Assembly (NCBI GenBank): GCA_009760855.2
Contig: WPIO01000078.1
Coordinates: 1-64,000, forward strand
Source: Cristatella mucedo
Taxonomy: Eukaryota > Bryozoa > Phylactolaemata > Cristatellidae
Reading direction: 5' to 3'
Length of the DNA stretch: 64,000 bases
The notes beneath the pieces are model-generated. The model searched no databases. It was given only the letters and a program-made list of their open reading frames with translations, and was not told where the DNA came from. This document shows, in pieces, positions 1 to 26,625 of the stretch. The translations under genes and the position numbers were made by a program. Position 1 is the first letter of the stretch. Each line of letters opens with the position of its first letter.

Positions 1-873
<873 letters not shown>

Positions 874-875
874 GG

Positions 876-1344
876 CCCGACGCCGCGGCCCGCTAGGCGG
901 ACGCGCTATTAGCTCGCTGTCAGCGTGGCCCCGCTTATCGTGTACCGGACGGTTGCCGTCGACAACGAGCTCCCCCGATCGACAGTCGAGCGTCGCGAGG
1001 CGTTCCGACCGACGCAGCGGCGCCGGCGCTGCGCTGGCCCGGCCGACGGCGGTCACTCGGTCGGGCTGCAGACAACGACCCAGCATGAGAGTGCGGCGAA
1101 TCCGCGTCCGCGACGTCGTCGGCGAGACCATGTCCGCCAGCTATAGCTTCGCAGAGGCGCCGCCGCCGGGCGGCCGCCGCGTGCAGCCTTCGCCGCCTTC
1201 AGTCGGCGGCGGCCGCGGCGTGCAGCTGCTCCGCTCGCCTCCGCTAGCCTATCGCACATCCGGTGGTATCGCCTCGGTCACTGGCTAACTGGGTCGCTGG
1301 CAACGAGATACTCCCGCTGCTGGTGCTGATGCTGCTGCTGCTGC
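876..1344. other. GC-rich unassigned stretch
   Basis: CpG-rich DNA with a short (CTG)n run near 1320-1347. The overlapping open frames are arginine-rich in several frames at once, as expected of GC-rich non-coding DNA. I see no gene. Confidence 0.5.
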
Positions 1345-2127
1345 TGCGACATGACCTATTTCATAAGCTTCAGGTCATGTCCCAGAACCTATCAAGAAGG
1401 CTGTTCACATCCGATCCCTATCCAAGATTAGGAGCTGTCTCCCACAGTGGCTTGTAAAAATTTAACTAGCTCTTTAGTTCTGTCTCGGCTTGATTATTGT
1501 AATTCCCTTTTGGCTGGGCTACCAAAGAAAGCTATTATGCCACTACAGCTGACTATGACTACGGCTGCAAGGCTGGTCTTCAAGTCCCAGCGGTTTGAGC
1601 ACGTGTCACCTCTGCTGAAAGAGCTAGGATGGTTGCCGGTTGAGCAACGGATACAGAGCAAAGTTCTTACGCTGATCCACAAGGCCTGCCACGGCTTGGC
1701 TCCTTCGTACCTAGCTGAACTGCTGCATCAGTTTCAGCCTGTTCGCGCCCTCAGGTCCTGTGTGGACAATAAACTAGCTGTCCCATTCCTCCGCTTAAAG
1801 ACCGTTGGCGACATTTAGCTCTGCAGGTCCTAGGCTGTGGAACTTGCTTCCACGATTCTTACGCAACGACAACTACTCTCCTACTGCCGACTTTGGCTCA
1901 TCCTTTCCAGCGGTCTTGAGCTGCTAATTCCAGGCTACTCAACTGCTCTCCTGACTCTGCTATGCTTCCCACTTTCTCTTTGTTGCGGGAGACGAAGTCT
2001 GTTGGCTACCGAATGCGTACCGAAAGCCGCCTAGGCTGTGAGTGCGCTATACAAAACTCTCTTGCGTAATACCCACATGGTCTTTATGACTTTGTGGAGT
2101 TACAGACGGAGATACATTACATTACAT
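1345..2127 (+). mobile_element. LINE-B fragment (RT C-terminus and 3' end)
   Basis: A frame at 1447-1818 encodes the post-RT region typical of CR1/L2/jockey-like LINEs: SRLDYCNSLLAGLPKKAI, then AARLVF, GWLPVEQRI and ACHGLAPSYL. Another frame just upstream reads HIRSLSKIRSCLPQW, so a frameshift separates the parts. After the stop, a frame reading LWNLLPRFLRND is recoverable near 1835-1870. The 3' end is a run of ACATT/ATTAC units at about 2113-2137. The copy is 5'-truncated and dead. A closely related copy lies on the - strand at 47012-47488. Confidence 0.88.
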
Positions 2128-2890
2128 TAGATTACATAGTCAGGCCACTACTCAAGAAACCAGCACTAGATCAAGAGAAATTGATCAACTCCGCCCAGTC
2201 TCCCTTCTACCGTTTCTATCTAAGACACTGGAACGAGTCGTGGCAGACCAGCTGAACTCATATATTGAAACTTCAAACCTTGCTAGTAAGTTCCAGTCTG
2301 GTTTTAGAGCTAATCACTCCACAGGGTCAGAATTGCTTCGGGTGTATAACGACCTACTTAGGAGTGCTGACTTAGGTAGAGTCTATCTGCTAGTTTTGCT
2401 CGATTCTCGGCAGCGATCTCGCGGTCATCACGATCTCGTGGCTTTTGATACTATCGATCCCCAAGTCCTTCTTGAGCGCCTCTCATCCGCTTTCGCGTCA
2501 CAGGCACTGCACTATGCTGGTTTAGGTCCTATCTCAGTCGGAGACTCCAGAGTATTGATGTAAACTGAAAAGGATTATCCTTTGCTTTGATTTGATTTTA
2601 TAAAGGATTACCTTTGCTTTGATCCCATCGAGGCCTCCAGCACGTCGAACTCTCTCAACTCCCTTGCTGCATGTATTGATGGCATCCACACAAGGATGGC
2701 AACAAATTTTCTTAAATTGAATGATGATAAAACCAACTAGTTATGGGTAAACCAAGTGTGATTCAGAAATTGGTGAGGCTAACTAACCATTCGATCGTGC
2801 TTCATTTGCAGCAAATATAAAGTGCTTAGAAAGAGATTAAGTTTTCTGAGCGAGCAATACAAATATGCGATAATAATAATTATTATTATT
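2128..2890 (+). mobile_element. LINE-A fragment (RT core remnant and 3' tail)
   Basis: The frame from 2240 reads LNSYIETSNLASKFQSGF, RANHSTGSELLRVYNDLL and LLVLLDS, i.e. the RT fingers and palm up to catalytic motif A. The YxDD core is missing. A later piece at 2640-2740 encodes IHTRMATNFLKLNDDKT, so an internal deletion has occurred. The end is the LINE-A tail: GCAAATATAAAGTGC, the AGAGATTAAG half-hairpin, then (ATA)n. It is broken by frameshifts and non-functional. Confidence 0.87.
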
Positions 2891-3060
2891 ATCTCTTTCT
2901 ACGCACTTTGTAGCGGAAGCTTGGTCAAAAGGCTTGTGATAACATGCCCAGCGTCAACCAGCACAATATGGTTAGAGGTGACGCGTACAATGTCAGCGCA
3001 AAAATACGGTCAGTGGTAACATGCACAGTCCCAGCCTTCGCAAGTAAACTAAGAGCAAGT
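2888..3060 (-). mobile_element. LINE-A 3' end, opposite orientation
   Basis: Reads as the reverse complement of the LINE-A 3' UTR: TCTCTTTCTACGCACTTTG, then GATAACATGCCCAGCGTC and GGTAACATGCACAG subrepeats like those at 52380-52490. It meets the + copy tail to tail at the AATAATAATTATTATT palindrome near 2875-2892. Confidence 0.65.
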
Positions 3061-5738
3061 CGCAATTACCCGACGAATTCTGCGTGAAATGGGTGCATTC
3101 TTAGCTTTCTTTTGAACGTCGCCCTGTAAGCGGGCGTCGCGGAGTCCGTCGGGAGAGAGCTCCGGGCTTTTTGAGCTGTCGAACTAAACGCACCAATCGG
3201 GCGATCGGCGGGCGATCGTGAACGGCTGCTCCAGCACTGACTCGCTGACCTGCGCACGCGCGCGACCGTGGGAGCGCGCGTGCGCAGGTCGGCGGCGATC
3301 GCGCGCGTTCTCCACCCGTTCTACGCCCTCCGAGTGTTCATCAGTTGCCGCTAGGGGACGGGTTAGGGGTCGTCGCCGTTTGCGGCTGCCAACTAAAGGC
3401 CGACTGGCAGACGTGCGCCCAAACCGTCAGGCGTATTTAGCGGTCAAGGCACTCGCCTCGCCGGCGCCGCTCGGCCGCACTAGATCGAGGTCGAGGCCGG
3501 TTCGAGCGTGCAGTCTTGTCCGTCGCAACGGTCTCTTCGGTCTCGCGCGCTGGCGGAGCGCAGCTGAGGCGCCCTTACGCGTGCGGCTAACGGTTCAGCA
3601 GCGTTCAAGCTGTCACGCTCTTTCGCGGGCGCCAAAGGAGCATTCGCGCGTGCAAAGTCCGCTCGAGCGGCCTCCTCGTCGTCGCGTTCGAGCCTCTGCG
3701 CGCGGTGCGGCGACTAATTAGCGAAAAGCGATCTCGGGTGGCGGCGGCGACGCGCCGAAGGCCTTTAGAAGTGTAAAAAACCGACGCTCAAGCGGCGGTC
3801 GGTCGCGCGGTCCGGCATCGGCTCGCTTCCGCCCGCAGCAGCACGTACGGCGGCGGCCTATCGCTTTAGCTATTGCTTGCTGCAAAAATGACCCGGCGCC
3901 GCCTCGATTGGTTATTGCCTGCCTGGTAAGCTGACGCTCTGACGGTACACAAGCGACGAAGCGCAGACGCCGAGGGGGGCTACGACGCACGCGCATTCCG
4001 CAGACGCTCGCATTGCCACAGCGCACGGCCGTCCTCGCCTCCGTCCTGCTTCCTGTGCAGGCTGCAGCTCGCCCTCAAAAAACAAGCCACTTCCAAATGA
4101 GCCGGCATGGCCCGTGAACCAGCGGCCATAAACACCGTCGGCCCACACACTAATCGCTGGGCAATAAAACAATCGCTTGCGCAAGAGTCGCACCGGCGTA
4201 CGGCGCGAAGCCTCGCGATGCGCCCGTCTCTCTTCGGTGCTTCGGCGACGGGGAAAACGCGCTTCGTCCAGCGAGTTGCCCACGAAGAAACGCCACTCGG
4301 CTGCGCGCGCCGGCGCCGCGGTATTTTATTCGGGGCGCTGACCCGACGGAGATTACGACTGTGGATTTCGAGGATTGCTAAATTTCGTTAACGGCTCGCG
4401 GGAAAGTAAAAGTATCGCAACTTGAACTTGTGGCAGCGAGCGGCCCTATGCGAGCGGCCGGCTGGACGCTCTCCAGACGTGGGCCTCTCCGAGCGGCCGG
4501 CGCCTGACAGTGCCATATAACGGTCTGCATGCATTACTTCATCCGGTTACGGTTATTACGGGCCGCTGCTGAATCACCAGTGCACCAGAGAAGGCCCTCA
4601 TGCAGCAGCTTTTCTAAGGACTTAATCGAATTACTGCTGACGTCCTTACTAGTCGTGCGATGACAACGTCGACGGCCACTGGCGGCCGCGCCATCTTTAA
4701 TTGACCGCCGCTGGCTTTTTGGATCGGCTGCACTTCTCACCACCAAAAGGCGCAGCTTAAAAGGAGAATTGCCCGTCTACTGGGAACAGAAGCAAGACTA
4801 GTTCTCGGCGAGTAACCGCCGCAAGCTGGTCCCTGGCGTCCGGTGACGTTTCGTCAGCGACGAAACCTTCAGAGCCACCGAGCTAACTTCTTTAGCGCAA
4901 TAGTTGGTAAAAGTTAACGCTCTAGTTGCGCTTTAGTTTAGAGGCGCTTTAGTTCCGCTATAGTTAGCGCCTTAGCTGCGTAATGCGATGACCTAGTGCA
5001 CACGCACCCACGGACTTGCGCCGAGCGCATCCGTGCACGCGCGCGTGCGCGGATGGCTCGTTCCGGATGAGCTCGCGCTGAGAGGATCTAGCGCAAGCCG
5101 TCGTCTATCCGCGCTGCGTCGCACTTCCGGGGAGATAGAGCGGCGGAGAGCGAAAGCGGCAGAGAGCTGTCTGCTTCTCTCAGCTGCTGCTGCTGCTGCT
5201 CCGCGCGTGGCTCCGACGCTGGTGATGCAGCCTCTGCTGTGAGTCGTGGTTTTAGGTCGGACGGCGTAGGAAGACGACTGTATCGAGAGTCGCTGAAACG
5301 ATCACTCCCCGTAGCCTGCTTACCGCGTCGCACTGCGGCGGCCGCAGTGCGGAAGCCCGGCCTTCCGCTCTACGCGAACGTGCAGATGCAAACTCGTTTG
5401 AGCCCATCAACTTCCGTCCTTGAACTGCCGGCCACCTCTATTTTGTCCCGTAAATAGAGACATCCAACCGTGCATTTAGATTCGCCCAAGCCTCGTGTCC
5501 AGTACATCCTCTCATCTATTGACTGATCTACTTAGTTATTTCCACGCGCTAGCTCCGCTACGACTTATCACTTTACCTGGCGTCTATTAATGGCAATCTG
5601 TATCAGTCGCCAAGTTCATCGCTTGATTTGTCGTTGCCTTCACGTGAGAGAGCATGTACTTCTCACTGAAGTCTGCATCCACATTTCGACTAAAAAAGCT
5701 CCACATGTATATACCGGCGCAATATGTACAATTCAGAT
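3061..5738. other. GC/CpG-rich intergenic DNA, no gene recognised
   Basis: High GC with frequent CGCG. It contains a short palindromic segment around 3250-3290 (TGCGCACGCGCGCGACC facing GCGCGCGTGCGCAGG), a (GCT)n run near 5185-5200, and short repeats of GAGCGGCC at 4437-4500. The open frames are short, arginine-rich and overlapping. No conserved protein segment is evident on either strand. Confidence 0.45.
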
Positions 5739-5780
5739 ACATATATATATATATATATATATGTGTGTATATATATATAT
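5739..5780. repeat. (TA)n microsatellite
   Basis: About 42 bases of TA dinucleotides with a short internal TGTGTG variant. Confidence 0.95.
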
Positions 5781-6224
5781 TACCCCCGTTTGCATGTACT
5801 GCTTCCGCTCTGCATTGCCCTACTAAGGTTTTTGGGCGTCTTTCAATCTTTACACTCGCTTTACGGTAATGTGCTGAATTCAGAACGAGACTCACCCCGG
5901 GCGTAGCAGCGTAGCCATCGATGCTGCTGAGCCTGTGGACTGACTGCGATCTCCGCTCCGATAAATGAATGGCCACTTACAGCTGCTCCAGCGATGGCGA
6001 AACTGGCCTCGTCACCACGGGGAAATTCGCAGACGCGCTGCCACGTCATTGGGGGGTCGAGATGCCCGGATGCTTAAACTGCACTCTCCCCGGAGCAGAG
6101 AGAAAGGAATTCGTCGTTTGCGACGAATGAGCCGCGTCCGCGAAACGTTGTTCCCCCAGCCGGTCCACGCCTTCTTACGATTTGCCCGCGGGTCTGTAGC
6201 GGAGTGCGAAAAGGTGACTCGCTG
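5781..6224. other. Unassigned stretch
   Basis: Mixed-composition DNA with overlapping short frames only. No gene or repeat family was recognised. Confidence 0.4.
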
Positions 6225-6345
6225 GTGCCTCCTAAATGGCGCAGTGCGTCCAATAATGGATTGCCAGCTGCAGGAGTCGAACCCAAGACCTGGCGGTCCG
6301 TGAGCGCTCGGTGACCTCCCGCCGCCGCTCCTCCCGCCCCGCCCC
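6225..6345 (-). mobile_element. Degenerate tRNA-derived SINE
   Basis: The reverse complement holds a perfect pol III B box (GGTTCGACTCC, 6273-6283 on the + strand as GGAGTCGAACC), followed by CTGCAGCTGGCAATCC. That order resembles the B box and CTGCGGTGGGCGATCC of the clearer SINE1 copies. The A-box side (CACCGAGCG) is weak, and no full tRNA fold is evident. Confidence 0.45.
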
Positions 6346-6593
6346 CCCGGGGAGTTAAGACCGAGCAGCGCTACCTGCATGGCGCATATCAGCGCCATCC
6401 TCTAGGAATGCGCCTGTGCGGCGATGTCGTGTCGGAATCCTGCACAATAAAACGAAATGTGTATCGAGTCCTAACAGAGAGAACTAAATGTCTTTCTAGG
6501 TCGAAGGTCAAAGGTCGGTGCTTCGGCTTCACTCCTCCAGCTGGGATTGACTTTCGCGGAGCGTTTCGCTCGGCGGCGGCGGCGGCAGCGGCG

Positions 6594-6745
6594 GCACCCT
6601 CAGAGAGCTCAATCTCTCTTTCTAGGCACCTTACATTTGCTGCAAAGGAAGGTCGACCGAATGGTTAGAGGAAACATGCTCAATTGACAAGAACAACATT
6701 TTTAGGGGTGACATGCGCAGGGTCAGCATGCAAGTATCTTAATCG
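6594..6745 (-). mobile_element. LINE-A 3' end
   Basis: Starts with CCTCAGAGAGCTCAATCTCT, a diverged reverse complement of the LINE-A terminal hairpin. It continues with TTTGCTGCAAAGGAAG and the 3' UTR subrepeat GGGTCAGCATGCAAG. It contains only the 3' UTR. Confidence 0.75.
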
Positions 6746-7264
6746 TCGTCGGCTCTCCACGTACGCGCTCGTTGAATACCGCCACCTGGCGGCGCTCAGC
6801 CAGGCAGCGGACTGGCAAAGAAAACGTAGGTGGCGGCGTCTCGGCGCTCGCAGCGCCAGCGTTCGACCACGCAGGCCCCAACTTTGCAGGCCCCTGCTGT
6901 AGAGTTTGACATTCTCCAAAAAAAGCAGCGCGAAACAACCACGCAGAGCACCGAAGCGCGCTCAAAGACATTTATTCACACGGAGCCGGAGCGGGTCAGT
7001 ACGCGACTGACTGCCCTACCCGGCATCCTAGTCGCAACTCCCTGGCCTATACAGGCCGTTACTTTAACGCTCACAGCAATAAATTGCAGCACCCTATAAA
7101 CCAACAGCAGCGCCATAATCTCTACTGGGCCATAAATAACTCTAGGCCATACGATGGCCGTAGTGGGAATACCAACGCAATACATGCCGTTGACCCACAA
7201 ACCACGAATACCATAAATTAGCCACACCGGCCACTTCGCTCCCACCGAGCTCGCCTAGGCGCAC

Positions 7265-7394
7265 TAATAAATACTAACATCGATAATAGCAGGTCACTCG
7301 TATTGCACCATAAGAGAACTAAATCTCTATCCAAAGGCTTTACAGCTCACCTTAAGAGAATCGATAGCCTAGGGTAAGCGAACGCATAGTATCA
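7265..7394 (-). mobile_element. Diverged LINE-A tail remnant
   Basis: AAGAGAACTAAATCTCTA near 7312 matches the reverse complement of the LINE-A hairpin. The flanks are too diverged to place firmly. The region just before it (6970-7264) holds nothing I recognise. Confidence 0.45.
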
Positions 7395-7580
7395 TGCTTA
7401 GAACAGGAGGTAAGATGCCCGCTGTTAACAATGGTTATCACTACCGACCGAGATCGATCGAAGGTTCGAATCCGGCAGTGGGCGATCCTTTGTTACCAAC
7501 TGCCAGCGGTGGCGATAGCCAATGAGGCTTTTCTGTCGCTATACAAATGAGGCTGTTAAATCAGCTAATGTTTTTTTAGA
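7395..7580 (+). mobile_element. SINE1 copy (older)
   Basis: A perfect B box GGTTCGAATCC at 7463-7473 is followed by the SINE1 body: GGGCGATCCTTTG, GCGGTGGCGATAGCC, TTCTGTCGCTATACAAATGA and GGCTGTTAAATCAGCTAATG. The tRNA 5' half is eroded. Compare the better copies at 34624 and 40071. Confidence 0.75.
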
Positions 7581-7964
7581 CACGCATGTAAAAGCAAGCG
7601 AGGATCGCTGTAAGGCCAGCATATTAAAGCAAACGTGACGACAGAGCCACCGGTTAGTACGACCTCTGATTAGTATCGCGGAACAGATGTCTTCAGCTGA
7701 GGCCGTAATGGATGGTGCAAAGTCCGTGCAGTCACTAAAGCCGTACGCGAGTTCTAGACATTCGGTGCATACCAACTTAAAGCCCGACTACCAAAACGTT
7801 TCAAAACATCGCGAGGGACAACGATACGACTGGCAGCCGAGGAGCGCGGTTGCGAGAGACAGAGACAGCACGCTGGAGGATCGCACGGCTGAGCTGGCCC
7901 AAGCGAGCGAAGCGACCAGCGGGCTCGACAGTGCATTCTTGAGTCGATTGCGTGCGCGATAGGC
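7581..7964. other. Unassigned stretch upstream of the tandem duplication
   Basis: Contains a short segment near 7625-7685 (CAAACGTGACGAC, GACCTCTGATTAGTA) that resembles a repeat also seen near 45090 and 48765. Otherwise nothing is recognisable. Confidence 0.35.
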
Positions 7965-8352
7965 AGCAGCCAGTGTAGATCGGACGGAAGTCGTGCGATG
8001 CGGCAGCTACGCGGCTGACAACGGACCGGACGAGCCTCGCAGAGGGGGGGGGGCTTGCTTTAGCACCGCCATTTCCCCGCCCCCCTCCGATCGGCGGAGC
8101 AAGGGTTCTGTCGGCGGTCTCACCCATCGAGCTCGTTGGCCGACTGACAGCTAGCAGCCAGTGTAGATTGGACGCAAGTCGTGCGATGCGGCAGCTACGC
8201 TGCTGACAACGAACCGGACGAGCCTCGCAGAGGGGGGAGGGGCTTGCTTTAGCACCGCCATTTTCCCCGCCCTCCTTCGATCGGCGGAGCAAGTTGTCAT
8301 AGCAGTCTGTGTCGGCGGTCTCACCCAGCGTGCTCGTTGGCCGACTGACAGC
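7965..8352. repeat. Tandem duplication, 188-bp period, promoter-like content
   Basis: Two head-to-tail copies begin with AGCAGCCAGTGTAGAT at 7965 and 8153. Most of each unit aligns base for base; the second gains a short insertion (TTGTCATAGCAGTCTG) near 8295. Both units hold TTTAGCACCGCCATTT followed by CCCCGCC, which resembles a YY1-type site (CCGCCATTT) next to a GC box. The duplication lies 0.9-1.3 kb upstream of the Galpha start codon. A promoter role is inference. Confidence 0.85.
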
Positions 8353-9284
8353 TGCCGGCCGGGACGTCGCGCGACTGCCAAGCTCAGAGCTGTGGCGAGC
8401 TGTCAAAGCAGCTAAGGGCGCTACGCCCGCATGACGAATTTGGACCGAAATCGCTCGCCGCCGTACGCATCTACGCGAGTTCGAGTCGATTTCGCTCTTT
8501 CTCCTCGCCAGCAAAGCGCGGGTTGCGTGGAGCGTGCACCAGCCGAGCGCCAGCGTTTTGGACAGAAAATAAACCGCGTCGTAAGCGTGCGCACGTCTGC
8601 AAGACTGTGCACACAGCGACCCTCCGTCGATCCCGCCGCCACGCGCGAAATCCGGGAGTTGGCGAAGCGATCGGTCGAGCGAGCGTTTCCTTTTCTTGCA
8701 GGCATTTCTTCCGCCCACTCGCCGGCGACGGGGTCGACGTAGAACGTGCACTCGCGCACACGACGCACGGTATTGAAATTTACACTCTGCTTTGCTACCA
8801 GTCGTCCTGAAATTCTCCAAAGCTCGTCCCAACGACGACGGCGGCTGCGGCAGCAGCCTATCGCACGGATGGCGTCGTAGCAGCGCCGCCAAAAACGGGG
8901 CCAGCTTATGCGCGTTTGGCATGCATCGATGCTAATTCGATGCGACAACTAACGCTGCGCGCACTCGCGCGGGTTGCCGTCGCTGCGTCGCTTAATAAAA
9001 CATAACCACGAGCCTCGGCAGTTGGCACGATTCGTCGCTAACGTCCCCTAAAGCGAGCACTGCCGGCTGCGCGCGCGGCGCGGCGACCGCCGCAGGCGCC
9101 GGGAGAGCGTCCGCCGCTGCACGGAAATGACGCAAGCGCGCCGAGCATTGATGGCGCCGCTACACTAACATCCGGGCTTGCCATAACGAACGGTTAGGTC
9201 GTCGCGTGCCCCTCGCCGGCGGCGCGTCTGGATTACCTGCTGGGCTATACTGAAGAAGGGCGCGCTGCGTCCAGCTAGTGGAAG
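8353..9284 (+). promoter_or_regulatory. CpG-rich upstream region of the Galpha gene
   Basis: Very CpG-rich DNA directly upstream of the Galpha start codon (for example the CGCGCGCGGCGCGGCGACCG segment near 9070). A CpG-island promoter and 5' UTR are expected somewhere here. No TATA box or defined start site is visible, and any upstream non-coding exon cannot be placed from sequence alone. Confidence 0.45.
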
Positions 9285-23382
<14,098 letters not shown>

Positions 23383-23487
23383 AAGAAATGCCCTGCGCTT
23401 GATGCTTGCACAACTCAAGGTATGAGGCTTCCGGCCGACAGCAGGTTCTTTACAGTGCTTTTCGCCCTCGGTGCTTGCTCTCACTTA

Positions 23488-23493
23488 AATAAA
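23488..23493 (+). promoter_or_regulatory. Polyadenylation signal of the Galpha-i gene
   Basis: Canonical AATAAA 106 bases after the stop codon, so the 3' UTR is short, about 125 bases if cleavage falls 15-25 bases downstream. Confidence 0.8.
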
Positions 23494-23509
23494 ATCCCGA
23501 GCGTGTAAC

Positions 23510-26431
23510 AGTCGTACCAGCATTGACCGGCTGACTGCTTTATTCAGGGCATCCAGAGTCTGAGTTATGGCGCACGTCCGCCGAGCAGTGAGCGCAGACC
23601 GGAAACGTCGTCGTCACCTGCCACTGCCCACGGACGTCGCTTAAGTAGCAGCACGCCGGAGCGGTATATGAGTCGCCGTGCTCGGAGCGCGCGCTTTGGG
23701 TGTCCCGTCACCTTTTGTACAAAGACCCAGCTGGCGGAGTTAGCACTCAGGCAGCGCTGGGTAGCAATTGCTGTATTTGCATTACCATTTTACTCGTGAA
23801 CGCCAGCTCGACCTGCATCGTGTCCGCGACCCTGGAAGAATGTCGCTTCTGTCACTGGTCAGTTGCCGTGCCCTGCTTACTCTTTTGAACGGTTAACTGG
23901 TTGGACAAATACCACGATTCAGCTCGGCCGACCAGTAGCTGTTACGTGGTGGGCAGAGCCGCATCGATCGTATGCGATGATGCATCTTGAATTACCTCGC
24001 CGCTGTCGTTATATTTTTCCTTCGAGTCCAGTCCGTCTCATCGTGGTTGGCGGTGGTGCTGGTGGGCACTCAGCTGAATGCTGTAGGGTTAGTGGGCGCA
24101 TGCGGCAGTGGCTGTGCTGGTCAACCTTTGTACGTCCACATCAAGATTGGCCGGCATTATTGGTGTGGCAGCCAAGGTCTATTTATCTTTGCCAAACGGC
24201 CGAGCTGTGTAGTGTTTGGCTTTTTTGCTTTGCCATGGTTTATACTCGTGATTATTGATGTTTGGCCTCGTGCCGTTGTTTCTCGATCAAGCAAGATGCC
24301 TGCATGGCCCTATCAGTGGTCTTGTAGGGCCCTTCTTGCTGTCTATATCGTGCTTTTGATGATAATAAACATCAAGATAACAGCATATATCGAATGCATA
24401 TCTGAGCAGTGTGTATTTGTCATTCTTTACTGGGTGTTGTCAAACAATGTCTTGCTGGTCATGGCAGGATAGTTGCAGGACTTCTCTTTTAGCTCGTGTT
24501 TTATGAGGCCCATAACGTCAGTGACCCAAGCTCGTGCATATATTGGTGAACTGATTTGATGTTTTCGTGGCTGTAGCCTACAGGTCACTTCCAATCGTGG
24601 CATGGCCCTTGTTACACCGACGAGTAAGATGTGAATACTTCAGTATTGCCGATACACGGGGCCAGGGCTTTGCTCTAAAAAGATAATTCACATGGTCCTA
24701 TGCACAGGCGACGATGCATCGCGCCATCCTTGTGCCCTGGTCACAGAATCTCTTGGAACATTGTGGACCTTTGCGAATACCTTTACCAGTGACCAAACTA
24801 GCTGTCGGATGTGTGTCACCAACCGTTTACCCAGAGCCGTTTACTGGCACATAAGAATAAATTACCTTGGCCGTTCAATGGTATCGTCAATAATCCCTGT
24901 AGTGCTCACAAGCTCTCTGCAGTGTCAGCTAGTTCGCACAAAAAATGTCAAGATTTCAAACGAACCCGAAAGCTGTATGTCAGGCCTGTTAAAGTTTGTT
25001 TGGTGTGTGATTCGGCAAACGCAGTTTGCTCATTCCTGCCAAAAACAAGTCTCCCGCTAAAAGCACAAGCTTTTTGCAGGAGATTGCACGATGTTAGGCT
25101 GGTATTAATATCACCCATGAGGACAACTGGGAGACAGTGGAGGTCGTCGCTGGCACGTTTATGCTCGAGTTGGATATCAGTTGGATGTTGCTAACAAAAA
25201 TAATGTACGAGGGTGAAGCCGATTTCGTAATGGTCACTCGTACAGTAGCTGTGGTTGAACTAGATTTCGTCAAAAGAGTGCTACTCGTTGTCCTGGACTT
25301 ATGCATAGTCGTTTTGGACTTGTATCGGCATTTGGACTAGCACCGTGCATGGATCGGCTAATAATTCTCCACCAGGTGCCACAGCCACTTTGACCGGCCG
25401 GAGCGACCACAATGCAGGGTCGCAGTTCGCCGGCTAATGCTGCTGTGCTTTGCTCAGCGAAATTCTACAACCTGCTTTTTCCACACCATTCCAGCAGCCA
25501 GGTGTTTAGCATATTCAAGTTGAATCCGTACATCTTTTTCCCACTCACGTGTGCAAGTGTAACGTCAAACGCATCGCCCACTCCCCACTGGCGGTGTGGA
25601 GTGCGTCAACAATAAATCGGTCGCCTCGCCTAGAACGTCCCAGGCGCTATACACCCTACCGAGCATAATGTCGCTGCACGTCTAGCTCGGTCTTGTAGCC
25701 ATAGTCCCTGCAAACTCTCACCGAGACGAACACACTTAAGCCTGGTTCCGACAGTGAGTTTTGCTTCCTACCAACTCAAATCTTCGGTGTACACCAATAC
25801 GGTGGGAGGGGCGATCCAGACTTAGCTATACGCATGCACCAACTTAAAATGCGAGCCGAGGGCGCTACACAAACGTATTCGGCTGCGTTCGCCGGATTCC
25901 CCTCCTGATGCAGCCTCGAGCACCGCCGATCGCTGCCGTGAATGCCGGGCCACCTACCTCGTCCTAGCAGAACCCGAGTCCGGAAAATTCGTGGCGGCGG
26001 CGAAGACCATGCGTAGGCGTAGCTTTATTCGTAAATAGGTAGCCGCGGCTGGAGGGTAAAGAGCCACGTGGTCTTGGGCCTGGTAACGTGGACCTGCACT
26101 CGACAACCGAAGAGCAACCACGTCCAGATCGCATGCCGAAAAAAGGGTTCAAGCCAATTCTTTCGAACTGAGGTATGGCCGACTGGCCAACCGAGATCGA
26201 TCAGCCGCTCCTGCGGAACTTCCCGCCCTCGTGACCCCTAGCGATCTTACCACAGCTGCTGAGCCCTCTTGCTCACTGCTCAGGACAGAGGTGTTTTTCA
26301 GTCGAGCGATTCTTGTGCGCCCTAAAATTGAGCCAGACTGCCAGGCGATGCGATACTCAAGCTATTCCTTCGTCGATAGCATTTTCGCCAAAAGTAGTCT
26401 ATCACGTTTTCTACCGTCAGCCATTCCATTT
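23510..26431. other. Intergenic DNA, no gene recognised
   Basis: Nearly 3 kb between the Galpha-i polyadenylation site and the next repeat. Several 60-160-codon open frames occur on both strands, but none shows a conserved family motif or a coherent splice structure. A minus-strand segment near 25965-26140 (frame reading SSVVECRSTLPG) is weakly tRNA/SINE-like in flavour. A further non-conserved gene cannot be excluded. Confidence 0.45.
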
Positions 26432-26625
26432 AGTAATAATAATATATACATATGGCGCCCTCAGTGAACTGAATCTCTCTTTAGGCACTTGTCAGCTGCT
26501 GCATATAAAGCATTACCGAATGTTTGGTGGTAACATTCGCAAGCAGCAGGTACAGCGTAAGCAGGTACACGCACAGGAAAGACAAATCACGAAGACTCAC
26601 CAAATGCTGTAATAAAAAAGGCGTG
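26432..26625 (-). mobile_element. LINE-A 3' end
   Basis: Begins at (AAT)n, then GCGCCCTCAGTGAACTGAAT, a diverged reverse complement of the LINE-A hairpin. It continues through GGCACTTGTCAGCTGCTGCA into 3' UTR sequence (GGTGGTAACATTCGCAAGCA). The same segment recurs at 60283-60440. Confidence 0.75.

Noticed and set aside
1447-1818. Independent host gene
   Set aside because: The residues SRLDYCNSLLAGLPKK and WLPVEQRI are standard LINE post-RT sequence, and the segment ends in a retrotransposon tail.
6225-6345. Functional tRNA gene on the minus strand
   Set aside because: The B box is perfect but I could not form an acceptor stem or a good A box; a SINE relic explains it better. The same applies to the tRNA-like heads at 7463, 34676, 40132, 42389 and 53099.
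7801-8922. 373-codon minus-strand open frame
   Set aside because: Arginine/alanine-rich, lying in CpG-rich DNA and spanning the 188-bp tandem duplication. No family motif, no splice support, and other frames over the same DNA look alike.
23863-24472. 131- and 161-codon plus-strand frames between the two genes
   Set aside because: They overlap in different frames, show no family motif, and have no coherent splice partners.
25964-26152. Minus-strand frame reading SSVVECRSTLPG, suggestive of a tRNA/SINE translation
   Set aside because: No clear A or B box and no match to SINE1 or SINE2, so too weak to annotate as an element.
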